From: Halothermothrix sp.
GTDB lineage: Bacteria; Bacillota; Halanaerobiia; DY22613
Direction: 5' to 3'
Length of the DNA stretch: 64,000 nt
Assembly (NCBI GenBank): GCA_016841825.1
Contig: JAENYK010000003.1
Coordinates: forward strand, 310,001-374,000
Below the pieces are notes generated by a model. It made no database searches. It saw only the letters and a program-made list of their open reading frames with translations, and had not been told where the DNA came from. How positions within the stretch are numbered: the stretch's first letter is position 1; each line of letters starts with the position of its first letter. The position numbers were made by a program, and so were the translations under genes. Shown piece after piece: positions 1 through 9,756 of this stretch.

Positions 1-52
1 ATTGCATTAATAATGCAATAAATAAAATCCCAGCATAAATTAGCTTACGCAT
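1..52 (-). CDS. mreD: MreD, rod-shape membrane protein (N-terminal fragment)
   Basis: Only the first 17 codons lie in the window (MRKLIYAGILFIALLMQ), reading off the low-coordinate edge. They form the start of a hydrophobic segment, as expected for the small polytopic protein MreD that works with MreC and MreB in cell-wall elongation. The ATG at 52-50 has a GGAG ribosome binding site about ten bases upstream, and the gene begins 18 bases after the mreC stop codon. The identification rests on the conserved mreB-mreC-mreD order plus the hydrophobic start; too little is visible for an independent family call. Confidence 0.75.
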   Translation of the reverse strand, partial: MRKLIYAGILFIALLMQ

Positions 53-70
53 AATTATAATTCGTCTCCT

Positions 71-901
71 TTAAAAATCAGTAATAATCAATACCTCTTC
101 AATAGGAGCAAGACTCATAAATGGTCTAATCTCTGCTTGCTGAGTAAGGCCAAAATCCTTCTCAATAACCAGAATCACTTTACCTATAGGGATATCCATC
201 GGAAAATTTTCTGAAAGACCAGATGTCACAATTAGATCATCCTCTTCAATCTCTGCATCCCAGGGAATCAGATCCATCAATACTATATCCTGATCTTCTG
301 CTTCTCCTCTGACAACTCCAACAGCACGGGATTCAGCCTTTTGTACCCTACCGCTGACTGCAAAATTCACATCTGTGATCAAAACTACTCTAGAAGTATT
401 GGCAGTAGCTTCAGCAATATGACCAACCAGAGCCCCATTGTAGGTGATAACAGGCATTTTCGCACTAATACCATCTGTGGTTCCCCGATCAATAATCAGA
501 TTATGCACCCAGTTATTGGGGGTTGTCCCAATAACATGGGCGCCTACTGTTTTATAGGGAACAAGTTCTTTGAATGCCAAAAGCTTTCGTAAACGTTGAT
601 TTTCCAGAGTGATTTTGTTATAATCCACCAATTGTAACTCCAATTGATCAACCCGTTTTTTCAAATCCTGATTTTCAAGTTTCACTTTTTTCAAGTTAGT
701 CACCAGAGTCCAGTAATCATTTATTGACTGATTGACGTTAGTAACTATTTTTTGAAACGGACGCAATATCTGGTAAAGGACGCTCTCCAAAAAATGCATC
801 TCTTTTACTTTTATACCCTGCAGGCTAAAAGCCCCCAGAGTTATAACCAGAATAATCACACCAATGATTACCCAAAATCTCCTTTCACCTGGAAGTCTCA
901 T
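71..901 (-). CDS. mreC: MreC, rod-shape-determining protein
   Basis: A 276-residue protein with one transmembrane helix near residues 10-28, a leucine-rich coiled coil over roughly 45-105, and a beta-rich extracytoplasmic domain to the C terminus. This is the standard MreC plan; MreC is known to dimerise outside the membrane and link MreB to wall synthases. I prefer the internal ATG at 901 (MRLPGERRFW) because AAGGTGGG sits six bases ahead of it. The upstream ATG at 922 would add seven residues and has a weaker site. It lies between mreB and mreD and is probably cotranscribed with both. Confidence 0.9.
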   Translation of the reverse strand: MRLPGERRFWVIIGVIILVITLGAFSLQGIKVKEMHFLESVLYQILRPFQKIVTNVNQSINDYWTLVTNLKKVKLENQDLKKRVDQLELQLVDYNKITLENQRLRKLLAFKELVPYKTVGAHVIGTTPNNWVHNLIIDRGTTDGISAKMPVITYNGALVGHIAEATANTSRVVLITDVNFAVSGRVQKAESRAVGVVRGEAEDQDIVLMDLIPWDAEIEEDDLIVTSGLSENFPMDIPIGKVILVIEKDFGLTQQAEIRPFMSLAPIEEVLIITDF

Positions 902-953
902 AAAATCCCACCTTTTCCCCATCTAACAACCCTTTTTTAGCTGTTATACGTTA

Positions 954-1994
954 TTAAGATAACTTTTTCGGAGTAATCAACACCCTCCGTAAAATATGGA
1001 GTTCATCCAACACCTTACCAGTGCCTAATGCCACACAATCCAGTGGATTTTCCGCAATATGAACAGGCATACCGGTCTCATCACTGAGTAAACGGTCTAA
1101 ACCTTTCAGCAAAGCACCACCGCCAGTCATAATGATACCTTTATCCATAACATCTGATGCCAATTCAGGTGGGGTCTGTTCTAATGTCCGTTTAACAGCA
1201 CTGACAATTCTCGCGATAGGTTCTTTTAAAGCAGTTCTAATCTCTTCAGCAGTGACTTCCACAGTTTTTGGGAGACCAGTTACCAGGTCACGACCCCGTA
1301 CTTCACGATTTTGATTATCATCAAGCTCAACAATTGCTGCACCAATATCTACTTTCACCTCTTCAGCAGTCCGATCACCAATCATCAAATTAAAACTACG
1401 TTTGATATATTGAACAATAGCAGCATCCATCTCATCGCCACCGATCCTGATGGAATCACTGGTCACTATCCCTCCCAAAGAGATGATAGCCACCTCAGTA
1501 GTTCCGCCACCAATATCTACAACCATGTTACCAGCCGGTTCATGAACAGGCAGCCCGGCACCAATTGCGGCTGCCATCGGTTCTTCAATCAAATATGCTT
1601 CTCTTGCGCCAGCATGAATGGCAGCATCATGAACAGCACGTTTTTCTACCTCCGTTACTCCGGAAGGCACACAGATAACGATCCGGGGATGGACCAATCT
1701 AATTCTCTTATGAGCTTTTTTAATAAAATGACGCAACATTGCTTCAGTAATATCAAAATCCGCAATTACACCATCTTTCATCGGCCTAATTGCGACAATG
1801 TTACCAGGAGTTCTACCAATCATCCGTTTCGCTTCTTCGCCAACAGCCAGGATATCGCCAGTGTCTTGCTGTTTTGCAACAACAGATGGTTCCCGAATTG
1901 TAATTCCTTTTCCTTTAAGATAAACCAATGTATTAGCAGTCCCAAGATCAATACCCATATCCCGGGAAAATGGAGCACTTATAAATTTAAACAT
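954..1994 (-). CDS. mreB: MreB, actin-like cell-shape protein
   Basis: 346 residues, the usual MreB length. Actin-fold signatures are visible: phosphate-1 loop [12 protein letters not shown] near residue 13, phosphate-2 loop [13 protein letters not shown] near 157, and adenosine motif [14 protein letters not shown] near 288. It polymerises under the membrane and directs lateral wall synthesis. An 18-residue upstream extension is possible, but the start at 1994 ([14 protein letters not shown]) has an AAGGTGG site and matches the usual MreB N terminus including the amphipathic start. It is followed by mreC after about 50 bases. Confidence 0.97.
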   Translation of the reverse strand: MFKFISAPFSRDMGIDLGTANTLVYLKGKGITIREPSVVAKQQDTGDILAVGEEAKRMIGRTPGNIVAIRPMKDGVIADFDITEAMLRHFIKKAHKRIRLVHPRIVICVPSGVTEVEKRAVHDAAIHAGAREAYLIEEPMAAAIGAGLPVHEPAGNMVVDIGGGTTEVAIISLGGIVTSDSIRIGGDEMDAAIVQYIKRSFNLMIGDRTAEEVKVDIGAAIVELDDNQNREVRGRDLVTGLPKTVEVTAEEIRTALKEPIARIVSAVKRTLEQTPPELASDVMDKGIIMTGGGALLKGLDRLLSDETGMPVHIAENPLDCVALGTGKVLDELHILRRVLITPKKLS

Positions 1995-2104
1995 CTTATT
2001 TTCCACCTTTCCAACTTTATTAAATTGATGTACACCGCACTGATGCACAATGTAATGCCACTTAGCGGCAAACTAGAGAATAATCAAAATAATATATACA
2101 AACA

Positions 2105-2794
2105 TTAGATAATACCACGTTTTTTCAAACTAATATACTGACCATCTCCAATAATTAAATGATCTAAAATCTCAATTCCCAAAATATGGCTACCTTTCAC
2201 TAATCTCTGTGTAATCTCCAAATCCTCTACACTGGGTTCAGGATTACCACCAGGGTGATTATGAGCCAAAATTAGCGCCGACCCACTACGACGGATCGCT
2301 TCTCGGAATACTTCTCTAGGATGAACTATTGTCTCAGTCAGACTTCCACGGGAAATCTCCTGAATAGTAATTATCTGGTTCTGACAGTTAAGCACAATAA
2401 TCCAGAATACCTCTCTCTGCAAAAATCTCATCTGTGGCATAAGAATTTCCACCAATTCTTCTGCAGAATTGATGGTTTTTTTAGAATACAATGCAGCATG
2501 TATTCTTTTAGTCAACTCCCCGAGAGCAAGTAATTGTCCAGCTTTAACCTGACCAATTCCCGGAATATCTTTCAACTCTTCTACACTCACATCCAGCAGC
2601 CCCTGTAAACCATTTACGTAGCTCAAGAGTTCTTCAGCCAGACGAATAGCTGTCCGGTTTCGTGCACCAGTTCTCAAAATAATCGCGATTAATTCTGCAT
2701 TAGAAAGAGATTCAGCTCCAAGTTTACTTAATTTCTCCCTGGGTCGCTCATCTATGGGAAGGTCTTTGATCCGGAAACGAAGGTTATCAACCAT
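2105..2794 (-). CDS. radC: RadC family (UPF0758) JAMM-domain protein
   Basis: About 229 residues. A helix-hairpin-helix-like segment (LKDIPGIGQVKAGQLLALGE) occupies residues ~64-83. The C-terminal JAB/MPN domain carries the metal motif HNHPGGNPEPSVED near residue 180. The family was once linked to DNA repair, but its true role is unsettled. Two ATGs overlap at 2797 and 2794; GAGGTG is two bases before the first and five before the second, so the second is favoured. Conserved neighbourhood: maf upstream, mreB downstream. Confidence 0.93.
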   Translation of the reverse strand: MVDNLRFRIKDLPIDERPREKLSKLGAESLSNAELIAIILRTGARNRTAIRLAEELLSYVNGLQGLLDVSVEELKDIPGIGQVKAGQLLALGELTKRIHAALYSKKTINSAEELVEILMPQMRFLQREVFWIIVLNCQNQIITIQEISRGSLTETIVHPREVFREAIRRSGSALILAHNHPGGNPEPSVEDLEITQRLVKGSHILGIEILDHLIIGDGQYISLKKRGII

Positions 2795-2806
2795 CATTTC
2801 ACCTCT

Positions 2807-3412
2807 TTAACTATTTAAAATATTATACCCGGCCTTCTCTAGCAATTGTACAGTTTTTAACAGTGGTAAACCCACGACATTGAAAAAGCAGCCTTCAATC
2901 TTTTCTACAAAAAGACCCGCTTTTCCCTGAATTGCATAGGCACCCGCTTTATCCATAGGTTCGCCACTGGCCACATATTTCGAAATCTCTGCAGTACTTA
3001 ACCTGCGGAAAAATACTTGAGTAATCTCCACGTCAACCCACTTTTGCTCAGTCACAGTATCAATCACTGCGATTCCAGTCATTACTTGATGCTGACGTCC
3101 ACTCAACCTTTCTAGCATCTGTACTGCTTCTTCTTCAAAGATAGGTTTTCCTAATACAGTCTGTCCATCTACTACAAGGGTATCTGCACCAATCACAATT
3201 CCGTCTTCTTCACCCGCTGACACAGCGTTCTCTTTTAACCTACTCGCTACTTCTGCTGCTTTTAACAAAGCTAACTCTTTAACCATTTTAATGGGATCTG
3301 ACTCTGCTATCTCTTCATCTACTCTACTGGGATTAATTTGAAATTTTAAACCAATCTGTTGGAGTAAGTCTCTCCGCCGGGGAGAGCCCGATGCTAAAAT
3401 CAGTTTTTTCAT
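2807..3412 (-). CDS. maf: Maf family nucleoside triphosphate pyrophosphatase
   Basis: 201 residues. The N-terminal ASGSPRRRDLL signature and the central GADTLVVDGQTVLGKP motif define the Maf/HAM1-like fold, which hydrolyses non-canonical nucleotides (dTTP/UTP and modified pyrimidines) to monophosphates. It ends ten to twelve bases before the radC start and probably heads the maf-radC-mreBCD transcript. About 25-30 bases upstream of the start the minus strand reads TGTTATAAT (3442-3450), an extended -10 element, with no convincing -35. Confidence 0.94.
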   Translation of the reverse strand: MKKLILASGSPRRRDLLQQIGLKFQINPSRVDEEIAESDPIKMVKELALLKAAEVASRLKENAVSAGEEDGIVIGADTLVVDGQTVLGKPIFEEEAVQMLERLSGRQHQVMTGIAVIDTVTEQKWVDVEITQVFFRRLSTAEISKYVASGEPMDKAGAYAIQGKAGLFVEKIEGCFFNVVGLPLLKTVQLLEKAGYNILNS

Positions 3413-3441
3413 CTTTTTTATCCCCCAATACTTCTTAATAT

Positions 3442-3450
3442 ATTATAACA
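3442..3450 (-). promoter_or_regulatory. Possible extended -10 promoter for maf operon
   Basis: The minus strand reads TGT followed by TATAAT, a TGn extended -10 pattern, about 30 bases ahead of maf. No clear -35 lies at 17-18 bases. Just upstream (3452-3478) is a small hairpin with arms AAAATGATGT and ACATCATTTT, of unknown role. Confidence 0.35.
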
Positions 3451-3662
3451 CAAAATGATGTTTAAGCTACATCATTTTAATTTCCATTTTCATCTAAGGA
3501 CAAAAAAATTCTCCAATGATTAAGAGTCTGCCATATTAACACAATACCTACTCTTATTTAAATTCAATAATCCAATAGATTCTCCTCCAGTATTCTATTT
3601 AATTTTCGGAAAGACTTAAAATTTTTTTTAAGTTGAAGATTCTAAACCGATTGTGTGATTAA

Positions 3663-4862
3663 TTATTTATAAAATATCTGCTGTAAAACCTGAAAATTAG
3701 TCTCTATAGTCTGATCAATCTCAGATTCAGTGTGAGCCAGAGAGAAAAATCCCACTTCATCCTGAATAGATGGCAAACAGATATGTTTCTCTAACATAGC
3801 CTGATAATAGAGGAAATACTTTTGTACTTCGGATTCTTTAATATCTCTAAAACTTGATAGATTCTCTTCAATAAAATACAAATTAAACATGGAACCTATA
3901 CTGACATATTTACAGGGAATCTCTAACTCCTGTAAATTTTGATTTATACCATCAGCCAGCCTTTTCCCCAATAACCATAAATGATCATAAACACCTGGAT
4001 TCTGCAATAGGCGTAATGTTGCAATCCCTGAACCAATGGCCAGAATTTGCCCAAAATTATACTGATTCGCAGAAGACATTTGAGACATAATGTTGCTTTT
4101 CCCACCCAGAGCAGCTAAAGGGAAACCTCCTCCCAAAATCTTACCCAGACAGGTCAAATCTGCTTCAATACCATAAACTTCCTGAGCACCACCATAAGCT
4201 ATTCGAAAACCTGAGGTTATCTCATCAAAAATAAGCAGAGAACCATTATTCCTGGTTAACCTTCTGAACTCCTGTAAGTATTCTTTTTCATGTAAAACCA
4301 AACCATGTCTAGTACTAATTGGCTCCAAAATAACTGCTGCAATCTCTTCACCCCGCTGATCAAATATCTGTCGCAAGGCATCAATGCTATTATCAGTAAT
4401 AAATTGAACATCTTCTACCAATTCACTATAAAATTGCATTTCTGTTGTAGCAAAAGCTTCTGGCATAACCACTATTTCTCTTCCAGTGACAAAACGCGCT
4501 ACACGGATTGAGTCCAGAATGGCTTCCGATTCTGTATTGCAAAATCTAACCATCTCTACCCCAGAGTAAGCATTGACCACCATCTCAGCTAGCATTAATT
4601 CTAAATTTGTAGGTAATCCAATATTTGTTCCCAGCATCATTAACTCCTCCAATGCTGCCAGGATATCAGAATGAAGATGACCTGTAATTAGCCTTCCTCT
4701 GGCATTGGTATAGTCAATAAATTCATTGCCGTCAATATCATACAACCTGGCTCCTTTTGCCCTATCAATATAAAAAGGACGATCCTGTCCTAATCTAAGA
4801 AGCCCATCAGGGATAAATCTTTTTCCCTGGACAAAGGCCTCCTGTGAATGGGAAAAATCCAT
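3663..4862 (-). CDS. Divergent class-III aminotransferase (glutamate-1-semialdehyde aminomutase-like)
   Basis: 399 residues. The N terminus (FYIDRAKGARLYDIDGNEFIDY) and the middle (LLIFDEITSGFR with the cofactor Asp; LTCLGKILGGGFP with the Schiff-base Lys) clearly belong to the glutamate-1-semialdehyde aminomutase branch of class-III PLP enzymes. Several normally conserved elements are altered: the phosphate-binding SGTEA loop reads NTESEA, the YHG segment is absent (about 20-30 residues appear deleted around residue 135), and the GTLSGNP motif is replaced by QYNFGQI. The substrate is therefore unclear and it may not be a true HemL. The start at 4862 has GGAGGTG eight bases upstream. No haem-pathway neighbours are present. 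Confidence 0.75.
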   Translation of the reverse strand: MDFSHSQEAFVQGKRFIPDGLLRLGQDRPFYIDRAKGARLYDIDGNEFIDYTNARGRLITGHLHSDILAALEELMMLGTNIGLPTNLELMLAEMVVNAYSGVEMVRFCNTESEAILDSIRVARFVTGREIVVMPEAFATTEMQFYSELVEDVQFITDNSIDALRQIFDQRGEEIAAVILEPISTRHGLVLHEKEYLQEFRRLTRNNGSLLIFDEITSGFRIAYGGAQEVYGIEADLTCLGKILGGGFPLAALGGKSNIMSQMSSANQYNFGQILAIGSGIATLRLLQNPGVYDHLWLLGKRLADGINQNLQELEIPCKYVSIGSMFNLYFIEENLSSFRDIKESEVQKYFLYYQAMLEKHICLPSIQDEVGFFSLAHTESEIDQTIETNFQVLQQIFYK

Positions 4863-5057
4863 GATTAACACCTCCATAACAAAATTAGCATCACAAAACA
4901 CTTAGAAACTACAGACAAATATTTTGCATATTACCATCAGAGTAAAACTGTCTAAAAACTATCATACCATATCAAGTATAATTTTTCCACACTAGAATAC
5001 AATTAATTAAGAAAAAGCACAAATTCGATATCGACTATTGCTACTAACTCCAACACT

Positions 5058-5765
5058 TTATTCTAATGGTTTTTCTCCAACATGAACAGCCACAATCCCT
5101 CCTGTCAAGGGATAACTTCTGACATTTACTAATCCCACTTGTTTAAACATTACTTCTAACTCTGAGCGGTCTGGAAAATTGGTCAGAGAATTAGGTAAAT
5201 ATCTATAGGCTTGTTTTCTACCAGAGATTAACTTCCCAAGCAAAGGAACAAGTCTATAAAAATACAGATAATAGATATTTCGGAACAAAGTGTTCTCTGG
5301 TTTGGATAATTCTAAAGAGATAACTGCCCCGCCCGGACGGACAACCCGTTTCATTTCATCCAGAACGTGCAGAATATCAGGTACATTTCGTAAGCTAAAA
5401 GCCAGAGTAGTACAGTCAAAACTATCTTCTGCGAAATCTATATCCATAGCATTTCCATATTTAAGAGAGATAAAGTCTCTCTCGGGGAAGCGAGCCAATC
5501 TCTTCTCACCTTTTTTTAACATCATTTCACTAAAATCAATTCCGACTATTTGGCAATCTTTTATTGCCCGGGCAATAGCCAAAGATAACATGCCGGTACC
5601 TACACAGATATCTAAAATCTCCTGTGGATGATAAGTTTTCACGATTTGTGCAGTAAAATTACGCCAATATCTATCTCTTCCCACAGATAACACAGAATTG
5701 GCAAGATCATAATAATTGGCGATCGAATCAAACATTTTTTGAATAGCTTTTTCTTTAGTTTTCAC
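5058..5765 (-). CDS. menG: MenG/UbiE-type demethylmenaquinone methyltransferase
   Basis: 235 residues from a GTG start at 5765 with an ideal GGAGG five to six bases upstream; the longer reading frame would add a hydrophobic stretch with no ribosome binding site. Family signatures: FDSIANYYDLANSVLSVGRDRYWR at the N terminus, SAM-binding DICVGTGMLSLAIA near residue 50, IVGIDFSEMML, and SLRNVPDILHVLDEMKRVVRPGG. UbiE/MenG C-methylates the quinone ring in the last step of menaquinone or ubiquinone synthesis. It stands alone here, but a UbiA-family prenyltransferase and UbiX are encoded at 23651-25155. Confidence 0.85.
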   Translation of the reverse strand: MKTKEKAIQKMFDSIANYYDLANSVLSVGRDRYWRNFTAQIVKTYHPQEILDICVGTGMLSLAIARAIKDCQIVGIDFSEMMLKKGEKRLARFPERDFISLKYGNAMDIDFAEDSFDCTTLAFSLRNVPDILHVLDEMKRVVRPGGAVISLELSKPENTLFRNIYYLYFYRLVPLLGKLISGRKQAYRYLPNSLTNFPDRSELEVMFKQVGLVNVRSYPLTGGIVAVHVGEKPLE

Positions 5766-5993
5766 AGTAGCCTCCTTTTTGATTACTGAGAAAAACATCA
5801 TTATGTATAGTATCATGCTCAAAAAAAATATAATACTTAACAATCAGATAAATTCAAAAGTTTTTCACCGTTTTTTGAACTATCCTTCCACCAAAAAAAT
5901 TTTTACACCAACCTTGTAGATGAAATTGTCCATCGACAGCTCTAGATTTAACAGAAAAGTATTCAATGATCCACAAAATACACAACCCTGAAA

Positions 5994-6023
5994 CAAAAAG
6001 GGTGCTGACCTATGGCCAGCACC
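5994..6023 (-). terminator. Rho-independent terminator after rnfB
   Basis: On the minus strand an arm GGTGCTGGCC, a short ATA loop and GGTCAGCACC form a strong stem (one G-T pair) followed by a run of T residues. It lies nine bases after the rnfB stop and closes the rnf operon. Confidence 0.85.
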
Positions 6024-6031
6024 TCAAAAGT

Positions 6032-7018
6032 TTAATCCTTATATTTAACATCTATCGCATCTTTCTTACACTTAGTATAGCAGATGCCACACTTGATACA
6101 GATCTCCGGATCTATCTCATGCATCTTCTTAACTTCACCCTTAATCGCATCAACAGGACAGACTTTTGCACATAAAGTACATCCGATACAGTTATCATTA
6201 ATTTTAATCTCTTCAATTTTGGCACCATCGAAGTCAATCGTCCCCATTGGGCACTTCTCTGCACAGAGGCCACAATTAATACACTTATCATACAGCATAA
6301 TCGCCAGATTATCTTTCATCTCAATCGCACCCACTGGGCAGTTTTTGGCACAGATTCCACAGCCGATACAACCCACTTTACATACCTGACGCACTTCTTT
6401 ACCGTTCAGATATGCCGAACAGCGAATATGGTTTTTGCGAGTTTCACCAACCAGAGAGATAATCGCCTTTGGACAGGCTTCTACACATTTACCACAACCG
6501 GTACACAGTTCAGGGTCAACTATCGGCAGATTATCATCACTCATCTTGATCGCACCAAATGGACAGACATCACTACAATCACCAAATCCTAAGCATCCAT
6601 ATTCACATCCCTTGCTACCACCACCTACAGCAGTAGCAGCTTTACAGGTTTGAATACCCCGATATTCAGAACGTTGAGTGGCTGCAGAACTACCACCTTT
6701 GCACATAACCTGAGCAATCATTCTCTCTCCAGTTGCACAGCTAACACCCATGATCTCGGCAATTTTTGCTGCACCTTCAGTACTATTTACTGGGCAGCCG
6801 CCACACTCAACATTACCTTCTACTACAGCATTAGCAAAACTACTACAACCCGGAAAACCACAACCGCCACAGTTTGCACCTGGTAAACAGGCTTCAATCT
6901 CTTCAATCCGTGGATCAACCTCTACAGCAAATTTCTTTGATGCAATCGCCAGTCCGGTAGCAAAAAAGGCACCTAATGCACCCATACTTACCAGAGCCGA
7001 AATATATAAATTAGCCAC
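6032..7018 (-). CDS. rnfB: RnfB, multi-[4Fe-4S] ferredoxin-accepting subunit
   Basis: 328 residues from a GTG start (GGAGGTGACC upstream). An N-terminal membrane anchor (~5-26) is followed by the RnfB four-cysteine motif CLPGANCGGCGFPGC (Cys44, 50, 53, 58). A chain of ferredoxin motifs follows: CEYGCLGFGDCSDVCP, CTGCGKCVEACP, CIGCGICAKNCP, CINCGLCAEKCP, CIGCTLCAKVCP and CIKCGICYTKC. The extra C-terminal clusters are typical of clostridial and acetogen RnfB rather than the short gammaproteobacterial form. RnfB takes electrons from reduced ferredoxin and passes them into the Na+/H+-pumping complex. Last gene of rnfCDGEAB. Confidence 0.96.
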   Translation of the reverse strand: MANLYISALVSMGALGAFFATGLAIASKKFAVEVDPRIEEIEACLPGANCGGCGFPGCSSFANAVVEGNVECGGCPVNSTEGAAKIAEIMGVSCATGERMIAQVMCKGGSSAATQRSEYRGIQTCKAATAVGGGSKGCEYGCLGFGDCSDVCPFGAIKMSDDNLPIVDPELCTGCGKCVEACPKAIISLVGETRKNHIRCSAYLNGKEVRQVCKVGCIGCGICAKNCPVGAIEMKDNLAIMLYDKCINCGLCAEKCPMGTIDFDGAKIEEIKINDNCIGCTLCAKVCPVDAIKGEVKKMHEIDPEICIKCGICYTKCKKDAIDVKYKD

Positions 7019-7050
7019 TTTGGGTCACCTCCTATTATAGTTAAATGAAC

Positions 7051-7641
7051 TTACATTGGAATCAGGCCGGAGAAACCCATAAACGCCATAGCCATCAGGC
7101 CAGCAATAATCAGGGCAATGGGTACACCTTTGACAGCTTCAGGTACATCTGCGAACTGTAAAGTCTCCCGAATTCCAGCCATAAGAACAATGGCTAAAGT
7201 AAAACCTACACCAGCTCCAATACCAAAGATCGTACTCTGGATAAAACCATAACCTTTCATTGGAATCAAGAGAGCCAGACCCAAAATTGCACAGTTAGTA
7301 GTGATCAATGGTAAGAAGATACCCAGAGCCTTATACAATACAGGACTCGCTTTCTTAACAAACATCTCGACCAATTGTACCAATGAAGCAATTACCAGAA
7401 TAAAAGCAACATATTGCAAAAAGATCAGATTCAATGGTTCCAGGATAAAATTCTGAATCAGATAGGCAGACATAGCTGTTAAAGCCATAACAAATGTAGT
7501 AGCCATGCCCATACTGAACGCAGTCTCAACCTGTTTGGAAACACCCAGGAAGGGACAAATACCTAAAAATCTGGATAGTACAAAGTTATTAACCAATACT
7601 GACGCAACAAAAATCAACAGCAGATCAGTGATAAATTCCAT
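7051..7641 (-). CDS. rnfA: RnfA, membrane subunit of Rnf complex
   Basis: 196 residues, almost entirely hydrophobic with about six membrane helices, matching the RnfA/NqrE family ([19 protein letters not shown] near the N terminus with its conserved Cys; TNCAILG in the middle with a second Cys). RnfA and RnfE are inverted-topology paralogues thought to ligate a shared intramembrane iron-sulfur cluster. AGGAGGGGG precedes the ATG. It sits between rnfE and rnfB. Confidence 0.96.
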   Translation of the reverse strand: MEFITDLLLIFVASVLVNNFVLSRFLGICPFLGVSKQVETAFSMGMATTFVMALTAMSAYLIQNFILEPLNLIFLQYVAFILVIASLVQLVEMFVKKASPVLYKALGIFLPLITTNCAILGLALLIPMKGYGFIQSTIFGIGAGVGFTLAIVLMAGIRETLQFADVPEAVKGVPIALIIAGLMAMAFMGFSGLIPM

Positions 7642-7657
7642 TTGTTCCCCCTCCTTT

Positions 7658-8254
7658 CTATTTCTCTCTAGTCAGATGATTCATCAGAGCCAACAGAATA
7701 CCTAAAGTTAAGAAAGCTCCTGCAGGCAGAACCATGATAGTCCAGGGTTTCCACCAGGTTGTGAAGAATGGGATGCTTAAACCAAAGAAAGTTCCCATAC
7801 CAATAACTTCCCGAATAATTCCTAAGAAAGTTAGTGCCCAGGTAAAACCAAGCCCCATACCAAAAGCATCCATAATAGAATTACTTACTGGCTGTTTGGA
7901 AGCAAAAGCTTCGCTCCGACCAAGAATAAGACAGTTTACCACGATTAGAGGGATAAACAGACCTAACACTTCTGCAATATCTGGGAAAAATGCCTTTAAA
8001 ACATAGTCAGCAATAGTTACAAAAGTTGCAATAACGATTATATAACTAGGAATCCGTACTTTAGATGGAATTATTTTCTTGGCTAAAGATATAATAATCT
8101 CAGAAAAAATCAAAACGAAAGAAGTAGCTAACCCCATTGCCAGACCGTTAATGCCTGCATTAGTTACCGCTAAAGTGGGACACATACCTAAAACCAGGCG
8201 AAAAACCGGGTTTTCATTCCATAAACCATTAACAAAATCACGACCATGAGACAT
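7658..8254 (-). CDS. rnfE: RnfE, membrane subunit of Rnf complex
   Basis: 198 residues with six predicted helices. [27 protein letters not shown] and [10 protein letters not shown] are the RnfE/NqrD signatures containing the two cysteines expected to bind the membrane FeS cluster with RnfA. The start overlaps the rnfG stop (TAATG), so translation is probably coupled. 16 bases separate it from rnfA. Confidence 0.96.
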   Translation of the reverse strand: MSHGRDFVNGLWNENPVFRLVLGMCPTLAVTNAGINGLAMGLATSFVLIFSEIIISLAKKIIPSKVRIPSYIIVIATFVTIADYVLKAFFPDIAEVLGLFIPLIVVNCLILGRSEAFASKQPVSNSIMDAFGMGLGFTWALTFLGIIREVIGMGTFFGLSIPFFTTWWKPWTIMVLPAGAFLTLGILLALMNHLTREK

Positions 8255-8808
8255 TACAGTTCACCTCCAAAAGCAGTTTGCAAATCTTTTAACGTATTCT
8301 CTACTATCGTAGTAACCGCAGCGGAGGAGATAGTAGCACCGGCGATAGCTTCTACTTCCAGATCATTGTTTACCGGACGCTTGACTACTGTGTAGTCCCC
8401 AAAAGGCTTATTATTATAATTGGACTTAAACCCGTCTTCGGTAATTCGGGCGCCTAAACCAGGGGTCTCTGTATGACTCAAAACCATAATTGAATTAATC
8501 TTTTTCTCAGCTGTATTAAAACCAATCATCATCTTAATCTCACCCTGGAATCCACCTCCGTTAGCTTCCACAGCTACCCCAATAGGAAGACCATTGGCAT
8601 CATAACCTTGATAATATTTTAAATCTCCTTTTTGTTGAAGCTCATATGATTCCAGACCAGGAAGTACTTCAGCGATAGCTTGCTGCTTCTTTAATTCTGC
8701 ATTTTGTTGTATTTTCTCAATGGTCACATTATAGGTAAAAGCTAATACCAGACCAGAAATAATCGCAATAGCAGTTAATACAATAATCAGTCTTGGCGTC
8801 TCTTTCAT
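8254..8808 (-). CDS. rnfG: RnfG, FMN-carrying periplasmic-side subunit
   Basis: 184 residues: one N-terminal helix (~8-27) then an extracytoplasmic FMN-binding domain. The covalent flavin site is visible as AGATISSAAV near residue 157 (FMN on the Thr), and GGGFQGEIKMMIGF plus SHTETPGLGARI are family motifs. The ATG shares a base with the rnfD stop codon and has GGAGGTG upstream. It is part of the electron path from RnfB to RnfC. Confidence 0.95.
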   Translation of the reverse strand: MKETPRLIIVLTAIAIISGLVLAFTYNVTIEKIQQNAELKKQQAIAEVLPGLESYELQQKGDLKYYQGYDANGLPIGVAVEANGGGFQGEIKMMIGFNTAEKKINSIMVLSHTETPGLGARITEDGFKSNYNNKPFGDYTVVKRPVNNDLEVEAIAGATISSAAVTTIVENTLKDLQTAFGGEL

Positions 8809-9734
8809 TATCGCTTCACCTCCCCATAAGTTCGAGGACGAGTATAACGGTTAATCAAGGGGGTCGCCATATTCATTAACAGAATGGAGTAAAGTACACC
8901 CTCGGGATAACCACCAAATAGACGAATCATCGTTAGAATCAAACCAGCGCCAATACCAAAGATCCAACGACCTCTCTTAGTAATCGGGCTTGTTACCATA
9001 TCAGTCAACATATAAAAGCCACCCAACATCAAACCGCCAGCCAGCAGGTGGAAGATAGGATCTCTACCAAAAACTGCAGATAAAATAGCTACAGTACCCA
9101 AATAACCTACAGGAATCCGATAATCTACATATCCTTTATAGATTAAATAGATACCACCAAGAATAATAGCCAGAGCACAGGTTTCACCCAGAGAACCGCC
9201 AATATTACCAATAAAAAGACTCCAATAGTCAGTAGCAATACCACTCATCTTCATTGCTGCCAGTGGAGTTGCTGAAGCAACTGCATCAGCACCACCTGGT
9301 AAATACCAGGAAGTCATCTCAACCGAAAATGCAGCAACTAAGAATGCACGACCTACCAGCGCAGGGTTGAATGGGTTATAACCTAAACCGCCAAAGATCT
9401 GCTTACCTAAAGAAATAGCTACAATCGACCCCAGAGCAGCCATCCACAGAGGTAAGCGTGGGGGTAGAGTCAATGCTAACAACAATCCAGTCAAAATAGC
9501 ACTACCATCCATGATAGTAATCTTCTTACCTCTCACCTTCTGCCAGACCCACTCAGTCAAGACACTTGTCACAACACAGGTTAATATAATTAAAAAAGCC
9601 TTTATTCCAAAGAAATAAACTGCCATTAATGCTGCTGGAATCAAAGAAAGATTCACAGTATGCATAATACGTGGTATAGTGTCTACATCACGAACATGTG
9701 GTGATGAAGTCACAATTAATTTTGGATTACTCAT
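8808..9734 (-). CDS. rnfD: RnfD, flavin-carrying membrane subunit
   Basis: 308 residues with eight to ten membrane helices. The covalent-FMN region reads ASATPLAAMK (Thr in SATP) near residue 155, and the family motif GGLGYNPFNPALVGRAFL lies just before it. The C-terminal GGFYMLTDMVTSPIT block is conserved across RnfD/NqrB. The gene starts 22 bases after rnfC behind a GAGGGGGG site. Confidence 0.96.
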   Translation of the reverse strand: MSNPKLIVTSSPHVRDVDTIPRIMHTVNLSLIPAALMAVYFFGIKAFLIILTCVVTSVLTEWVWQKVRGKKITIMDGSAILTGLLLALTLPPRLPLWMAALGSIVAISLGKQIFGGLGYNPFNPALVGRAFLVAAFSVEMTSWYLPGGADAVASATPLAAMKMSGIATDYWSLFIGNIGGSLGETCALAIILGGIYLIYKGYVDYRIPVGYLGTVAILSAVFGRDPIFHLLAGGLMLGGFYMLTDMVTSPITKRGRWIFGIGAGLILTMIRLFGGYPEGVLYSILLMNMATPLINRYTRPRTYGEVKR

Positions 9735-9756
9735 CTTCTTTTATCCCCCCTCAACT

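Noticed and set aside
1311-2108. 265-codon plus-strand open frame
   Set aside because: It lies antisense to mreB, has biased composition typical of a reverse-strand shadow, and has no ribosome site. mreB is unambiguous.
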